The notes under the pieces were generated by a model that saw nothing but the letters and a program-made list of their open reading frames with translations, made no database searches and had not been told where the DNA came from. DNA of 5,936 nt from Betaproteobacteria bacterium (lineage in GTDB: Bacteria; Pseudomonadota; Gammaproteobacteria; Burkholderiales; Casimicrobiaceae). The stretch lies in NCBI GenBank assembly GCA_003153335.1, contig PLYG01000087.1, positions 3,608 through 9,543 of the forward strand. The letters are read 5' to 3'. The position numbers and the translations under genes are program-made. Numbering within the stretch: position 1 is the stretch's first letter; each line of letters begins with the position of its first letter. This document shows, piece by piece, positions 1 to 5,149 of this stretch.

Positions 1-806
1 CGCCGTACACCGAGCATCGCAACACGGCGGCCGACGGCAGCAGCCTGCCGGCAGGGACGGCGAACCAGTGCGCGATGCCGGAGCGCGGATATCTCGAAAT
101 CGTGACCGCGGTGCCGGGGAGCGAAACTGCGCTGGCCGACCAGCTTCGTGCCGGGCTGGCACGCTACGCGGGCGTGCATGTCGTGACCTTCTCCGGCTAT
201 AACGCCGACGCCGAGCGAGCGCGACTGGCGCAGGCGAGATTCAATCCACAACCCGTTGTCCATCTCCGTCGTCCGGTTGCGCTCGAAGATGGCGGCGAGG
301 GCATCACGGCATTCTCCGTCGTTCGCACACCGCCGGAGGAGATGCCGGAGGGGCGCATTCAATTCCTCACGCAAGAGACACCTGACCTTGTCTGGCGCCC
401 CGCGCTGATCGCACGCGATAACGCAGTCGAAGCGCTGACCGGAATCCAGATGGTCGTGGCCGATGTCGACGAAGCTGCGGCGCGCTTCGCGCGTTTCACC
501 GGCCGCAACGCAACGCCCATCCCCGGCCGCAGCGCGGTCATTCCGCTAGATCGGGGTTGGATCGCCATCAGCGGTCCGACGTCGGCCCGCAGACATCACT
601 TCGCCGCTTCCATTACGCCACCATTCGTCGCCGCCGTCGCGCTCCGGAGCCTCGACCTCGCCTCGACCCACGCCTACCTGATGCGGCAAGGCATCCGGCT
701 GCTGGCCGATACGCCCGACCATCTGGTCGTGCATCCGGATGATGCGGCGGGGACCGCGCTGGTCATACATGCTGAAGGGGCTGACGACTGTCTGTGCGTG
801 CCCTGA
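1..806 (+). CDS. Glyoxalase-like (VOC superfamily) domain protein, 5'-truncated by the window edge
   Basis: The reading frame is open from base 3, and the residues before the first ATG (base 75) still look like the family. The upstream stretch reads PYTEHRNTAADGSSLPAGTA, then NQCA-MPERGYLEIV, which is the usual metal-site strand and 'GT.N...gYLEi' motif of Glyoxalase_3-type proteins. The true start is therefore left of the window, and Met at 75 is internal. About 267 residues are visible. A second VOC-like module starts near 'ALTGIQMVVADVDEAAARF' and ends in 'WIAIS'; a third strand-helix unit runs from 'AVALRSLDLASTHAYL' to 'HPDDAAGTALVIH'. Family members are cytosolic and often of unknown substrate, so no reaction can be assigned. 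The stop is TGA at 804-806. No clear terminator follows. The family call is firm; the function is unknown. Confidence 0.85.
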   Translation, partial: PYTEHRNTAADGSSLPAGTANQCAMPERGYLEIVTAVPGSETALADQLRAGLARYAGVHVVTFSGYNADAERARLAQARFNPQPVVHLRRPVALEDGGEGITAFSVVRTPPEEMPEGRIQFLTQETPDLVWRPALIARDNAVEALTGIQMVVADVDEAAARFARFTGRNATPIPGRSAVIPLDRGWIAISGPTSARRHHFAASITPPFVAAVALRSLDLASTHAYLMRQGIRLLADTPDHLVVHPDDAAGTALVIHAEGADDCLCVP

Positions 807-1214
807 GTCGGCAGTCGCCGCACCGTTAATTTGGCGCGCACATCACGATACCCTCGCCGATCCACCCTTTTCTACCCACAACCCCTATTCTGGATCTGCA
901 TGTTGTTCGCCTGATGTAGAGGTAAGAGTGCCAACGCCAGCAAGTGGGTGCAGCAATGAGCCGCACAACTGCCACCCTGTCGCGCACCGCGCCGCCCGCG
1001 CCTGAGTTCCTGCCGTCATTTTTCCGTTCATGCCGGCGTCGGCTTATCCATGACCGGATGGACTTTGGGTCGCAGAAAACAGAACAAGAATCGGCCCTAT
1101 CCGACGGCTGGTCTGTACGGCGGCGCGCATTGGCAAGTTCCCTCCTGCGGCATGCCGCACCCCCAACGCCGGGCGGCGGCCAGGGGTATTCATTCGGAGA
1201 AACGCGCCGAGGAA
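807..1214. other. 408-base gap between convergent genes, no supported gene
   Basis: This gap separates the 3' ends of the VOC protein gene and the exported-protein gene. It contains an open frame at 956-1228 (ATG, or GTG at 944) whose first 30 residues (beginning MSRTTATLSRTAPPAPEFLP, then basic and Arg-rich) vaguely recall small basic DUF1127-like proteins. The rest is low-complexity, it lacks a good ribosome binding site, and its end runs into the opposite gene. I do not call it. A perfect 14-bp palindrome, TGCGGCATGCCGCA, lies at 1146-1159. I see no U-tract terminator on either strand, although both flanking genes end towards this gap. Confidence 0.6.
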
Positions 1215-1799
1215 CTAGCGCGCCATGACCACCGCAAACGGATGTCGGTCCCGCTCGGCGCGCAGCGCCTGGATCACGCGGTTCGTGGCGCAGTCGCGCT
1301 GGCGGCAATACTCCACATAGCGATCGTCGAGGAGCTGCGTGATGACGACGCGGGGACCGTCCTGCGGCGCGACGATTTTCCAGCCGCCCTGCTGCTTGAT
1401 CAGGCGATAGGTGATGTTCTGCATCCTGTTTCGGGCGGACTTCAGCACCGGGTTGTAGTCGCCGTCGTCATGCAAGGTGCCGAAGACCGCGTATTGCACC
1501 CGCACCGTTGCGCGGCGGCCGCGCAGTTGCGCGGCATGGACCGTAGCCGCGGTAACGATGGTCACCGTGTCCCAACCCGGCCCATCCTCCCAGACCGCGA
1601 AGCGTCGGACCAGCGGCCAGTACTCGCTGCTGGTCTGCAGGCCGTTGGCGTCGGCATCGACGAACGCCGCGACCAGCGCGGTGGGATCGCCGCTCGGCAA
1701 TGCGCCGTTCTGCAGCAGCGCGATCGGGGCGCCATACAGCTTTCCCGCCGCAAGGGCGAACAGGACGGCGGCAAGGAATCGGGTCGTCATGGCCGGCAT
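1215..1799 (-). CDS. Uncharacterised exported protein, possible NTF2-like fold
   Basis: This 194-residue protein is not one I recognise by name. It begins MPAMTTRFLAAVLFALAAGK, a short basic start followed by a hydrophobic segment, then LYGAPIA, so a Sec signal peptide with cleavage near Ala24 is likely and the mature protein would be periplasmic or secreted. The mature part has a helix (GDPTALVAAFVDADANGLQT), then alternating strands such as VRVQYAVFG and 'NITYRLIKQQGGWKIVAP', a pattern common in NTF2-like cone folds; this is inference. Two Cys in 'YCRQRDC' near the C-terminus could form a disulfide. ATG at 1799 and ATG at 1790 (giving MTTRF) are both possible starts; neither has a clear Shine-Dalgarno sequence. 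The gene is divergent from the oxidoreductase gene and preceded by the 22-bp palindrome. Confidence 0.75.
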   Translation of the reverse strand: MPAMTTRFLAAVLFALAAGKLYGAPIALLQNGALPSGDPTALVAAFVDADANGLQTSSEYWPLVRRFAVWEDGPGWDTVTIVTAATVHAAQLRGRRATVRVQYAVFGTLHDDGDYNPVLKSARNRMQNITYRLIKQQGGWKIVAPQDGPRVVITQLLDDRYVEYCRQRDCATNRVIQALRAERDRHPFAVVMAR

Positions 1800-1813
1800 T
1801 GTCGATCAAAATC

Positions 1814-1835
1814 CGGAAGCGGTCGACCGCTTCCG
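1814..1835. promoter_or_regulatory. Perfect 22-bp palindrome in the divergent gap
   Basis: Half-site CGGAAGCGGTC is followed directly by its exact reverse complement, centred between 1824 and 1825. It lies 14 bases before the first ATG of the minus-strand exported-protein gene and 63 bases before the oxidoreductase start. It could be a dimeric repressor or activator site, or a 9-bp RNA hairpin with a UCGA loop in the minus-strand leader. On the minus strand it is followed by GATTTTG, too short a T-run for a convincing terminator. A second small inverted repeat (GCGTG/CACGC, 1835-1847) abuts it. The palindrome is seen directly; its role is inferred. Confidence 0.5.
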
Positions 1836-1886
1836 CGTGGCACACGCTTCGCCCGCTTTGCGCGCCACCGCGGCCACCCGAGGCCG

Positions 1887-1892
1887 TAGAAT
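1887..1892 (+). promoter_or_regulatory. Possible -10 box (TAGAAT) for the oxidoreductase gene
   Basis: TAGAAT matches the -10 consensus at five of six positions and sits so that transcription would begin at about the ATG at 1899, giving a leaderless or nearly leaderless mRNA. No good -35 hexamer lies 16-18 bases upstream. The first three bases are also an in-frame TAG stop, so translation cannot start further upstream. The only purine-rich candidate ribosome site is GAGG at 1880-1883, 15 bases from the ATG, which is too far. Confidence 0.25.
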
Positions 1893-1898
1893 CGCGCG

Positions 1899-3077
1899 AT
1901 GGACGAATTCGAGGTCGCGGTGTTCGGCGCCGGCATCGCGGGCGCATCGCTCGCGTGGCGTCTTGCCGCGCACTGCCGCGTGCTCTTGCTGGAGCGTGAG
2001 GCGCAGCCCGGCATGCACTCCACCGGCCGCTCCGCCGCGATGTTCATGGAAAGCTACGGGCCACCGGCGGTGCGCGCGCTCACGCGGGCGAGCCGCGCCT
2101 TCTATGAAGCCCCGCCTCCGGGATTCACCGGGCAGCGCCTGCTCGGCGAGCGCGGCGTGCTCTACCTCGCGACCCTGGGCCAGGAAACGCTGCTGCGCCA
2201 GACTCATGACGAACTTGCCGCCGGCAGCGTGCACGTCGCGTTCGTCGACGCGGACGACGCGCTGCAACGTGTGCCCTGCCTGCTTCGCGAGTGCGTCCAC
2301 GGCGCGCTATGGGAGCCCGATGCGCAGGACATCGACGTGAACGCACTGCGCCAGGGCTTCTTGCGCGGACTGCGCCACGCCGGCGGCACGCTGCGTCTGG
2401 GAGCCGCGCTGCGCAGCGCCCAGCGCCGCGGCGACCAGTGGCAGCTCGAGTTCGCCGACGGGGTAGCGCTGCGCGCGCGCAGCGTCGTCGACGCCGCCGG
2501 CGCCTGGGCAGACGAGTTGGCCGCGCTGTTCGGCGCCGCGCCCATCGGTCTGGAACCGCGGCGGCGCAGCGCCTTCACCTTCAAGCCGCCCGAGGGCACC
2601 GACGTGTCGCGCTGGCCTGCGGTGGTGGGCGTTGACGAGAGCTACTATTTCAAGCCTGATGCGGGCCAGTTGCTTGGGTCGCCCGCCAACGCGGATCCCA
2701 CGGTGCCGCACGACGTGATGCCCGAGGAGTTGGACATCGCGATGGGTATCCACCGGATCGAATCCGTCACGACGCTGCGCATCCGCCGTCCCTCCAGCAC
2801 CTGGGCCGGCCTGCGCTCCTTCGTGCGCGATGGCGAACTGGTGATCGGCTGGGACGACGTCTGCCCCGCTTTCTTCTGGCTGGCCGCGCAGGGCGGTTAT
2901 GGCATCCAGAGCGCCGCCGGCGCCTCGGCGCTGGCCGCGTCGCTGCTGCTCGATCGCGTCCTGCCCGACGAGTTGATCCGCCACGGCGTGGATGCGCAAG
3001 CCGTGTCGCCGCGACGGCTGCGCTATCAAGGGTCTCACGATGACCGAACTGGACCGGCCGCCGGCCACAGCGATTGA
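1899..3077 (+). CDS. FAD-dependent oxidoreductase of the D-arginine dehydrogenase (DAO) family
   Basis: This 392-residue flavoenzyme belongs to the DAO family, which oxidises D-amino acids or other amines to imino acids. The N-terminal dinucleotide-binding motif is FGAGIAGASLAWRL (residues 9-22), followed by the LEREAQPGMHSTGRSAAM block that contacts FAD. From memory it aligns almost without gaps to Pseudomonas aeruginosa D-arginine dehydrogenase (DauA), including PRRRSAF (220-226), DESYYFKPDAG (246-256), TWAGLRSF (301-308) and QGGYGIQ (331-337). Carboxylate-binding Arg223, Tyr250 and Arg306 are kept. The residues equivalent to His48, Thr50 and Glu87 of the Pseudomonas enzyme are Met48, Met50 and Val87, so D-arginine is unlikely to be the substrate. 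The start is fixed by the in-frame TAG at 1887. A hydrophilic tail of about 18 residues follows the SPRRL block where the relative ends. Confidence 0.88.
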   Translation: MDEFEVAVFGAGIAGASLAWRLAAHCRVLLLEREAQPGMHSTGRSAAMFMESYGPPAVRALTRASRAFYEAPPPGFTGQRLLGERGVLYLATLGQETLLRQTHDELAAGSVHVAFVDADDALQRVPCLLRECVHGALWEPDAQDIDVNALRQGFLRGLRHAGGTLRLGAALRSAQRRGDQWQLEFADGVALRARSVVDAAGAWADELAALFGAAPIGLEPRRRSAFTFKPPEGTDVSRWPAVVGVDESYYFKPDAGQLLGSPANADPTVPHDVMPEELDIAMGIHRIESVTTLRIRRPSSTWAGLRSFVRDGELVIGWDDVCPAFFWLAAQGGYGIQSAAGASALAASLLLDRVLPDELIRHGVDAQAVSPRRLRYQGSHDDRTGPAAGHSD

Positions 3078-3162
3078 ACGCTGCAGCGCGCGCAATCCGC
3101 ACTCTGCTCCTGCGCGCTCGCCGCTGAACGGGCCAGGCGAAGCCAGGGAAAGTCTCAGGTGA
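3040..3162 (+). CDS. Possible small ORF overlapping the oxidoreductase end (40 aa)
   Basis: ATG at 3040 is preceded by AAGGG (3028-3032) with 7 bases between, the best Shine-Dalgarno spacing on the plus strand here. The ORF reads MTELDRPPATAIERCSARNP and continues, Pro/Arg-rich, to TGA at 3160-3162. It overlaps the last 38 bases of the oxidoreductase in another frame and the last 8 bases of the convergent aldolase gene. The arrangement resembles the translationally coupled start of a second operon gene that has been cut short, but I recognise no family. It may equally be chance in GC-rich DNA. Confidence 0.22.
   Translation: MTELDRPPATAIERCSARNPHSAPARSPLNGPGEARESLR
3085..3118. repeat. GC-rich inverted repeat between convergent genes
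   Basis: AGCGCGC (3085-3091) and GCGCGCT (3112-3118) are exact complements around a 20-base loop, just after the oxidoreductase stop and before the aldolase stop on the other strand. There is no T-run on either side, so it is at best a weak or Rho-assisted transcript end. In a GC-rich genome a 7-bp match can be chance. Confidence 0.2.
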
Positions 3163-3922
3163 GCGCGGCCTTGAGGTCGTCAAGCTGGCGCCGCGCGCCG
3201 GCGACCATCGAATTGAGGTCGGAGGTCAGCATCACCAGGTCGAAGCCGCGCTTGATGGCGCCCGCGGCAAACGCTGCGCTCATGCAATGCATGCACGCCT
3301 TCTTACCATGGCGGTGCGCGGCCTCGCGGACCTTGTCGCAGGTTGCCAGGTGCAGCGGGTCGGTGTTGTCCGCCCGCGGCGTCAGGCCCAGCGCGAACGA
3401 TAGATCGGCCGGGCCGATGTAGAGGGCGTCGAGCCCCGGCGTGGCGCAGATCGCGTCGAGGTTGGCCAGGCCTTCCTTCGTTTCGATCATCGCCATGATG
3501 ATGATCTCTTCATCGGCCTTGGCGACGTAGTCGGCGCCGCCGTAATGCACTGCGCGCACCGGGCCCGAAGAGCGCATGCCCGTGGGCGGGTAGCGGCAGG
3601 CGGCGACCGCCTTCGCCGCGTCTTCGGCGCTGCTGACCAGCGGCACGATGATGGCGTAGGCGCCGAAGTCCAGTGCTTTCATGATCATGGCCGGGTCATT
3701 CCACGGCACCCGTACCACCGGCGTGGTGTCGGTCTGCGATACCGCCTGCAGCATGGAGACCAGGTCGCTCATGCCAGTGGTACCGTGCTGCAGGTCGATG
3801 CACAGGGCATCGAAACCCTGGCGCGCCATCACCTCGGCGGAAAAACTGTTGGCAATGGAAATCCAGCCCAGAGTGACGGGTTTACCTTCCTTCCACATCT
3901 GCTTGATCTTGTTGGAGCGCAT
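3155..3922 (-). CDS. HpcH/HpaI family class II pyruvate aldolase
   Basis: This 255-residue protein has the full length and motif order of HpcH/HpaI aldolases, metal-dependent TIM-barrel enzymes that cleave 2-keto-4-hydroxy acids to pyruvate plus an aldehyde. Visible landmarks are LGWISI (18-23), IDLQHG (42-47, with the catalytic-type His46), VVRVPWND (69-76, Arg71 for substrate), RYPPTGMR (110-117), IETKEG with metal ligand Glu147, and YIGPADLS with metal ligand Asp173. The block around His46 is DLQHG, where E. coli HpaI has DGEHA, which points to a different subfamily. No aromatic-degradation genes are nearby, so the natural substrate is not indicated. The ATG at 3922 has a strong ribosome site. 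The gene is 272 bases downstream of the acyltransferase on the same strand and is probably transcribed separately. Confidence 0.92.
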   Translation of the reverse strand: MRSNKIKQMWKEGKPVTLGWISIANSFSAEVMARQGFDALCIDLQHGTTGMSDLVSMLQAVSQTDTTPVVRVPWNDPAMIMKALDFGAYAIIVPLVSSAEDAAKAVAACRYPPTGMRSSGPVRAVHYGGADYVAKADEEIIIMAMIETKEGLANLDAICATPGLDALYIGPADLSFALGLTPRADNTDPLHLATCDKVREAAHRHGKKACMHCMSAAFAAGAIKRGFDLVMLTSDLNSMVAGARRQLDDLKAALT

Positions 3923-3928
3923 GAATTT

Positions 3929-3933
3929 TCCTT
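3929..3933 (-). promoter_or_regulatory. Ribosome binding site of the aldolase gene
   Basis: On the minus strand the sequence before the ATG reads TTAAGGAAAATTC, giving an AAGGA core 6 bases upstream of the start. It is the clearest Shine-Dalgarno in the window and fixes the start at 3922. Confidence 0.75.
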
Positions 3934-4033
3934 AAGTATCGAATTGTCGGTCATGGCGCGCCGGATCGGCGGCCGGCCGACGCAGACGGTAGTTTCGCAA
4001 TCGCAGGATCAATGCCTCTACTCGCCTGGCCGT

Positions 4034-4039
4034 ATTTTA
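4034..4039 (-). promoter_or_regulatory. Possible -10 box (TAAAAT) for the aldolase gene
   Basis: The minus strand carries TAAAAT here, within an AT-richer stretch of the 272-base gap before the aldolase. Transcription would begin near 4027 and leave a leader of about 105 bases. The region 16-18 bases upstream is GC-rich with no -35 match. A perfect TTGACA exists on the same strand at 4107-4112, but no -10 lies at the right distance from it. The leader includes the 10-bp palindrome CGGCCGGCCG. Confidence 0.22.
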
Positions 4040-4133
4040 GCTTGAAGTTCGTGCAGGCCCGCGACGAGTCTTACTCAAAAGTTGTCAGAGGCAATGTCCG
4101 CTGAAGTGTCAATGATCATCGAAATCCGGGCAG

Positions 4134-4188
4134 GCGCCACTTTGGTTGGCGCAACAAGTCTTTGTGACGCGCCGGGCAGTTTGGCGCG
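4134..4188 (-). terminator. Two tandem GC-rich stem-loops after the acyltransferase gene
   Basis: Just downstream of the acyltransferase stop are two perfect 6-bp inverted repeats: CGCGCC/GGCGCG (4168-4173 and 4183-4188, 9-base loop) and GCGCCA/TGGCGC (4134-4139 and 4147-4152, 7-base loop). Neither is followed by a T-run on the minus strand, so these are not classical intrinsic terminators. They could stall polymerase or protect the mRNA 3' end. Confidence 0.28.
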
Positions 4189-4194
4189 GTACGA

Positions 4195-5040
4195 TCACCG
4201 CGCTCCGGCTGGACCACCGCCGGGTATTCCAGATTCCGTCCCGTCTTCCGGTAACTCCAAAGCTGTGTGGATAAAGCGGCGCGCCTCGGCGGCAACCTCG
4301 CGCCGATGGCGTCCGGCCGTGGCGAACGGAACGCCCAGGTGCAGCCGCACCCGCGTCCGGCGCGCGCGCAACAGTTGTCCGAACGACGCGACCAGCGACA
4401 TGTCGCCGACGTAGGCCGGCGCATCGGAGTGGTCGCCGTCGATATGCGTGTAGCGGATCGCCGCCGGCAGCACGTGCCCCTCTGCTGCGATCACCGGCTG
4501 CAGCAACGAGCCATGGAAAGGCAGCAGCTCGCGTCCGGCGGTTGTCGTGCCTTCGGGGAACAGCGCGATCACATCGCCGGCTGCCAGCGCGCGCTCGATT
4601 TGCGCACTGATCCGCGCCGCATCCCGGCGCCGCGTGCGATCGACAAACAAGGTGCCCACGCTGCCGACCAGGAGGCCGATGACGGGCCAGCGTTTGACAT
4701 CGGACTTGGCGATAAAGCGCGAGGGCTGCAGCGCGTTCAGCACAAAAATGTCCAGCCACGAAATGTGGTTGGCAACGATCAGGACGCGCTCAGGGAAGCC
4801 CGCCTGCAATCCCGTGTGTTCGAACTCGACCGAGAGTATGCGCAGCAAGCGCCGGGACCAGCGCTGCACCATGCGATTGCGCGATCCATGCCCGGCAAAC
4901 GGGAAGATGAACGCCGTCGTCGCCAGTCCCTGGAAAACATGCACGACCGTGCGCGTCAGCCGGACACCTCGAACGAGGACCGGAGTTGGCTTGCGCGGGC
5001 TTCGGGAATGGGGCATGAAAAAAGAAGCGGGCGAGGCCAC
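4195..5040 (-). CDS. plsC: 1-acyl-sn-glycerol-3-phosphate acyltransferase (PlsC type)
   Basis: PlsC enzymes transfer an acyl group to lysophosphatidic acid to make phosphatidic acid at the inner membrane. In the 281-residue version counted from GTG at 5040, the catalytic NHxxxxD motif is NHISWLD (91-97), motif II is GTLFVDR (129-135), motif III is FPEGTT (161-166) and motif IV is VLPAAIRY (190-197). A hydrophobic segment at about 33-49 (VHVFQGLATTAFIFPFA) would anchor it to the membrane. The start is uncertain: GTG at 5040 and ATG at 5016 (MPHSRSPRKP) both lack a Shine-Dalgarno, and a terminator-like hairpin covers the first nine codons of the longer form. The conserved part begins near RLTRTVVH, so either start leaves the domain whole. 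A paralogue acting on ornithine lipids or other lysolipids is also possible, so the symbol is provisional. Confidence 0.88.
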   Translation of the reverse strand: MASPASFFMPHSRSPRKPTPVLVRGVRLTRTVVHVFQGLATTAFIFPFAGHGSRNRMVQRWSRRLLRILSVEFEHTGLQAGFPERVLIVANHISWLDIFVLNALQPSRFIAKSDVKRWPVIGLLVGSVGTLFVDRTRRRDAARISAQIERALAAGDVIALFPEGTTTAGRELLPFHGSLLQPVIAAEGHVLPAAIRYTHIDGDHSDAPAYVGDMSLVASFGQLLRARRTRVRLHLGVPFATAGRHRREVAAEARRFIHTALELPEDGTESGIPGGGPAGAR

Positions 5041-5043
5041 CCG
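5018..5043 (-). terminator. Intrinsic terminator-like hairpin at the acyltransferase start
   Basis: On the minus strand CGGGTG pairs with CGCCCG around a GCCT loop (six pairs, one of them G-U), followed by CTTC and six T. The T-run ends one base before the ATG at 5016, and the hairpin contains the GTG at 5040. It may end transcripts coming from the upstream kinase gene, or act as an attenuator within the acyltransferase leader. The structure is seen directly; activity is inferred. Confidence 0.5.
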
Positions 5044-5063
5044 TTTCGCAGTGTGTAAGCTTA

Positions 5064-5089
5064 TCAGTGGCAGTCCATGGCGATGCCAC
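5064..5089 (-). promoter_or_regulatory. Leader stem-loop with a four-codon ORF before the acyltransferase
   Basis: The minus strand has GTGGCA (5089-5084) and TGCCAC (5072-5067), exact complements around 11 bases. Inside lies ATG-GAC-TGC-CAC-TGA (Met-Asp-Cys-His, 5078-5064), followed at once by TAA. No ribosome site precedes this ATG. If the promoter at 5094-5121 is real, this stem would be at the very 5' end of the mRNA and upstream of the terminator-like hairpin. Confidence 0.25.
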
Positions 5090-5093
5090 GAAT

Positions 5094-5121
5094 ATTATAT
5101 GCCAACGTCAAGCTCGGACAA
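5094..5121 (-). promoter_or_regulatory. Putative sigma-70 promoter for the acyltransferase gene
   Basis: The minus strand has a perfect -10 TATAAT (5099-5094) in a locally AT-rich patch, with TTGTCC (5121-5116), four of six matches to TTGACA, 16 bases upstream. Transcription would begin near 5087, about 47 bases before the GTG and 71 before the ATG start. It lies in the 109-base gap after the kinase stop and is the best promoter match I can see in the window. Confidence 0.5.
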
Positions 5122-5145
5122 GTGAGACGGAGCCACCTGTCCGAG
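5113..5145. repeat. 8-bp inverted repeat overlapping the -35 element
   Basis: CTCGGACA (5113-5120) and TGTCCGAG (5138-5145) are exact complements 17 bases apart, just beyond the kinase stop. One arm covers most of the -35 hexamer of the acyltransferase promoter. A second possible stem, GGAGCC (5129-5134) with GGCTCC (5145-5150), shares base 5145, so the two stems exclude each other. It may be an operator or a 3'-end hairpin of the kinase mRNA; it has no T-run. Confidence 0.35.
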
Positions 5146-5149
5146 GCTC

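Noticed and set aside
1146..1159. 14-bp palindrome TGCGGCATGCCGCA as a terminator or operator
   Set aside because: It has no adjacent T-run or promoter, and a palindrome of this length and GC content is plausible by chance.
956..1228. Plus-strand ORF of 91 codons (MSRTTATLSR), vaguely like a DUF1127 small protein at its start
   Set aside because: The DUF1127 core is absent after the basic N-terminal stretch, the ribosome site is poor, composition is low-complexity, and its end overlaps the stop region of the opposite gene.
826..1308. Minus-strand open frame of 160 codons across the 807-1214 gap
   Set aside because: It is Arg/Pro-rich with no recognisable motif and overlaps the exported-protein gene in another frame on the same strand; typical of chance open frames in GC-rich DNA.
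2307..3095. 262-codon minus-strand frame opposite the oxidoreductase
   Set aside because: It is the antisense shadow of a strongly conserved flavoenzyme gene and shows no family motif of its own.
3155..3922. Aldolase assigned to homoprotocatechuate degradation (hpcH/hpaI itself)
   Set aside because: No other genes of that pathway are present, and the catalytic-His block is DLQHG where E. coli HpaI has DGEHA, so only the family is supported.
4084..4112. Promoter built on the perfect TTGACA at 4107-4112 (minus strand)
   Set aside because: No hexamer resembling TATAAT occurs 15-19 bases downstream on that strand.
4267..5058. 263-codon plus-strand frame opposite the acyltransferase
   Set aside because: The minus-strand frame carries all four acyltransferase motifs; this one is its shadow.
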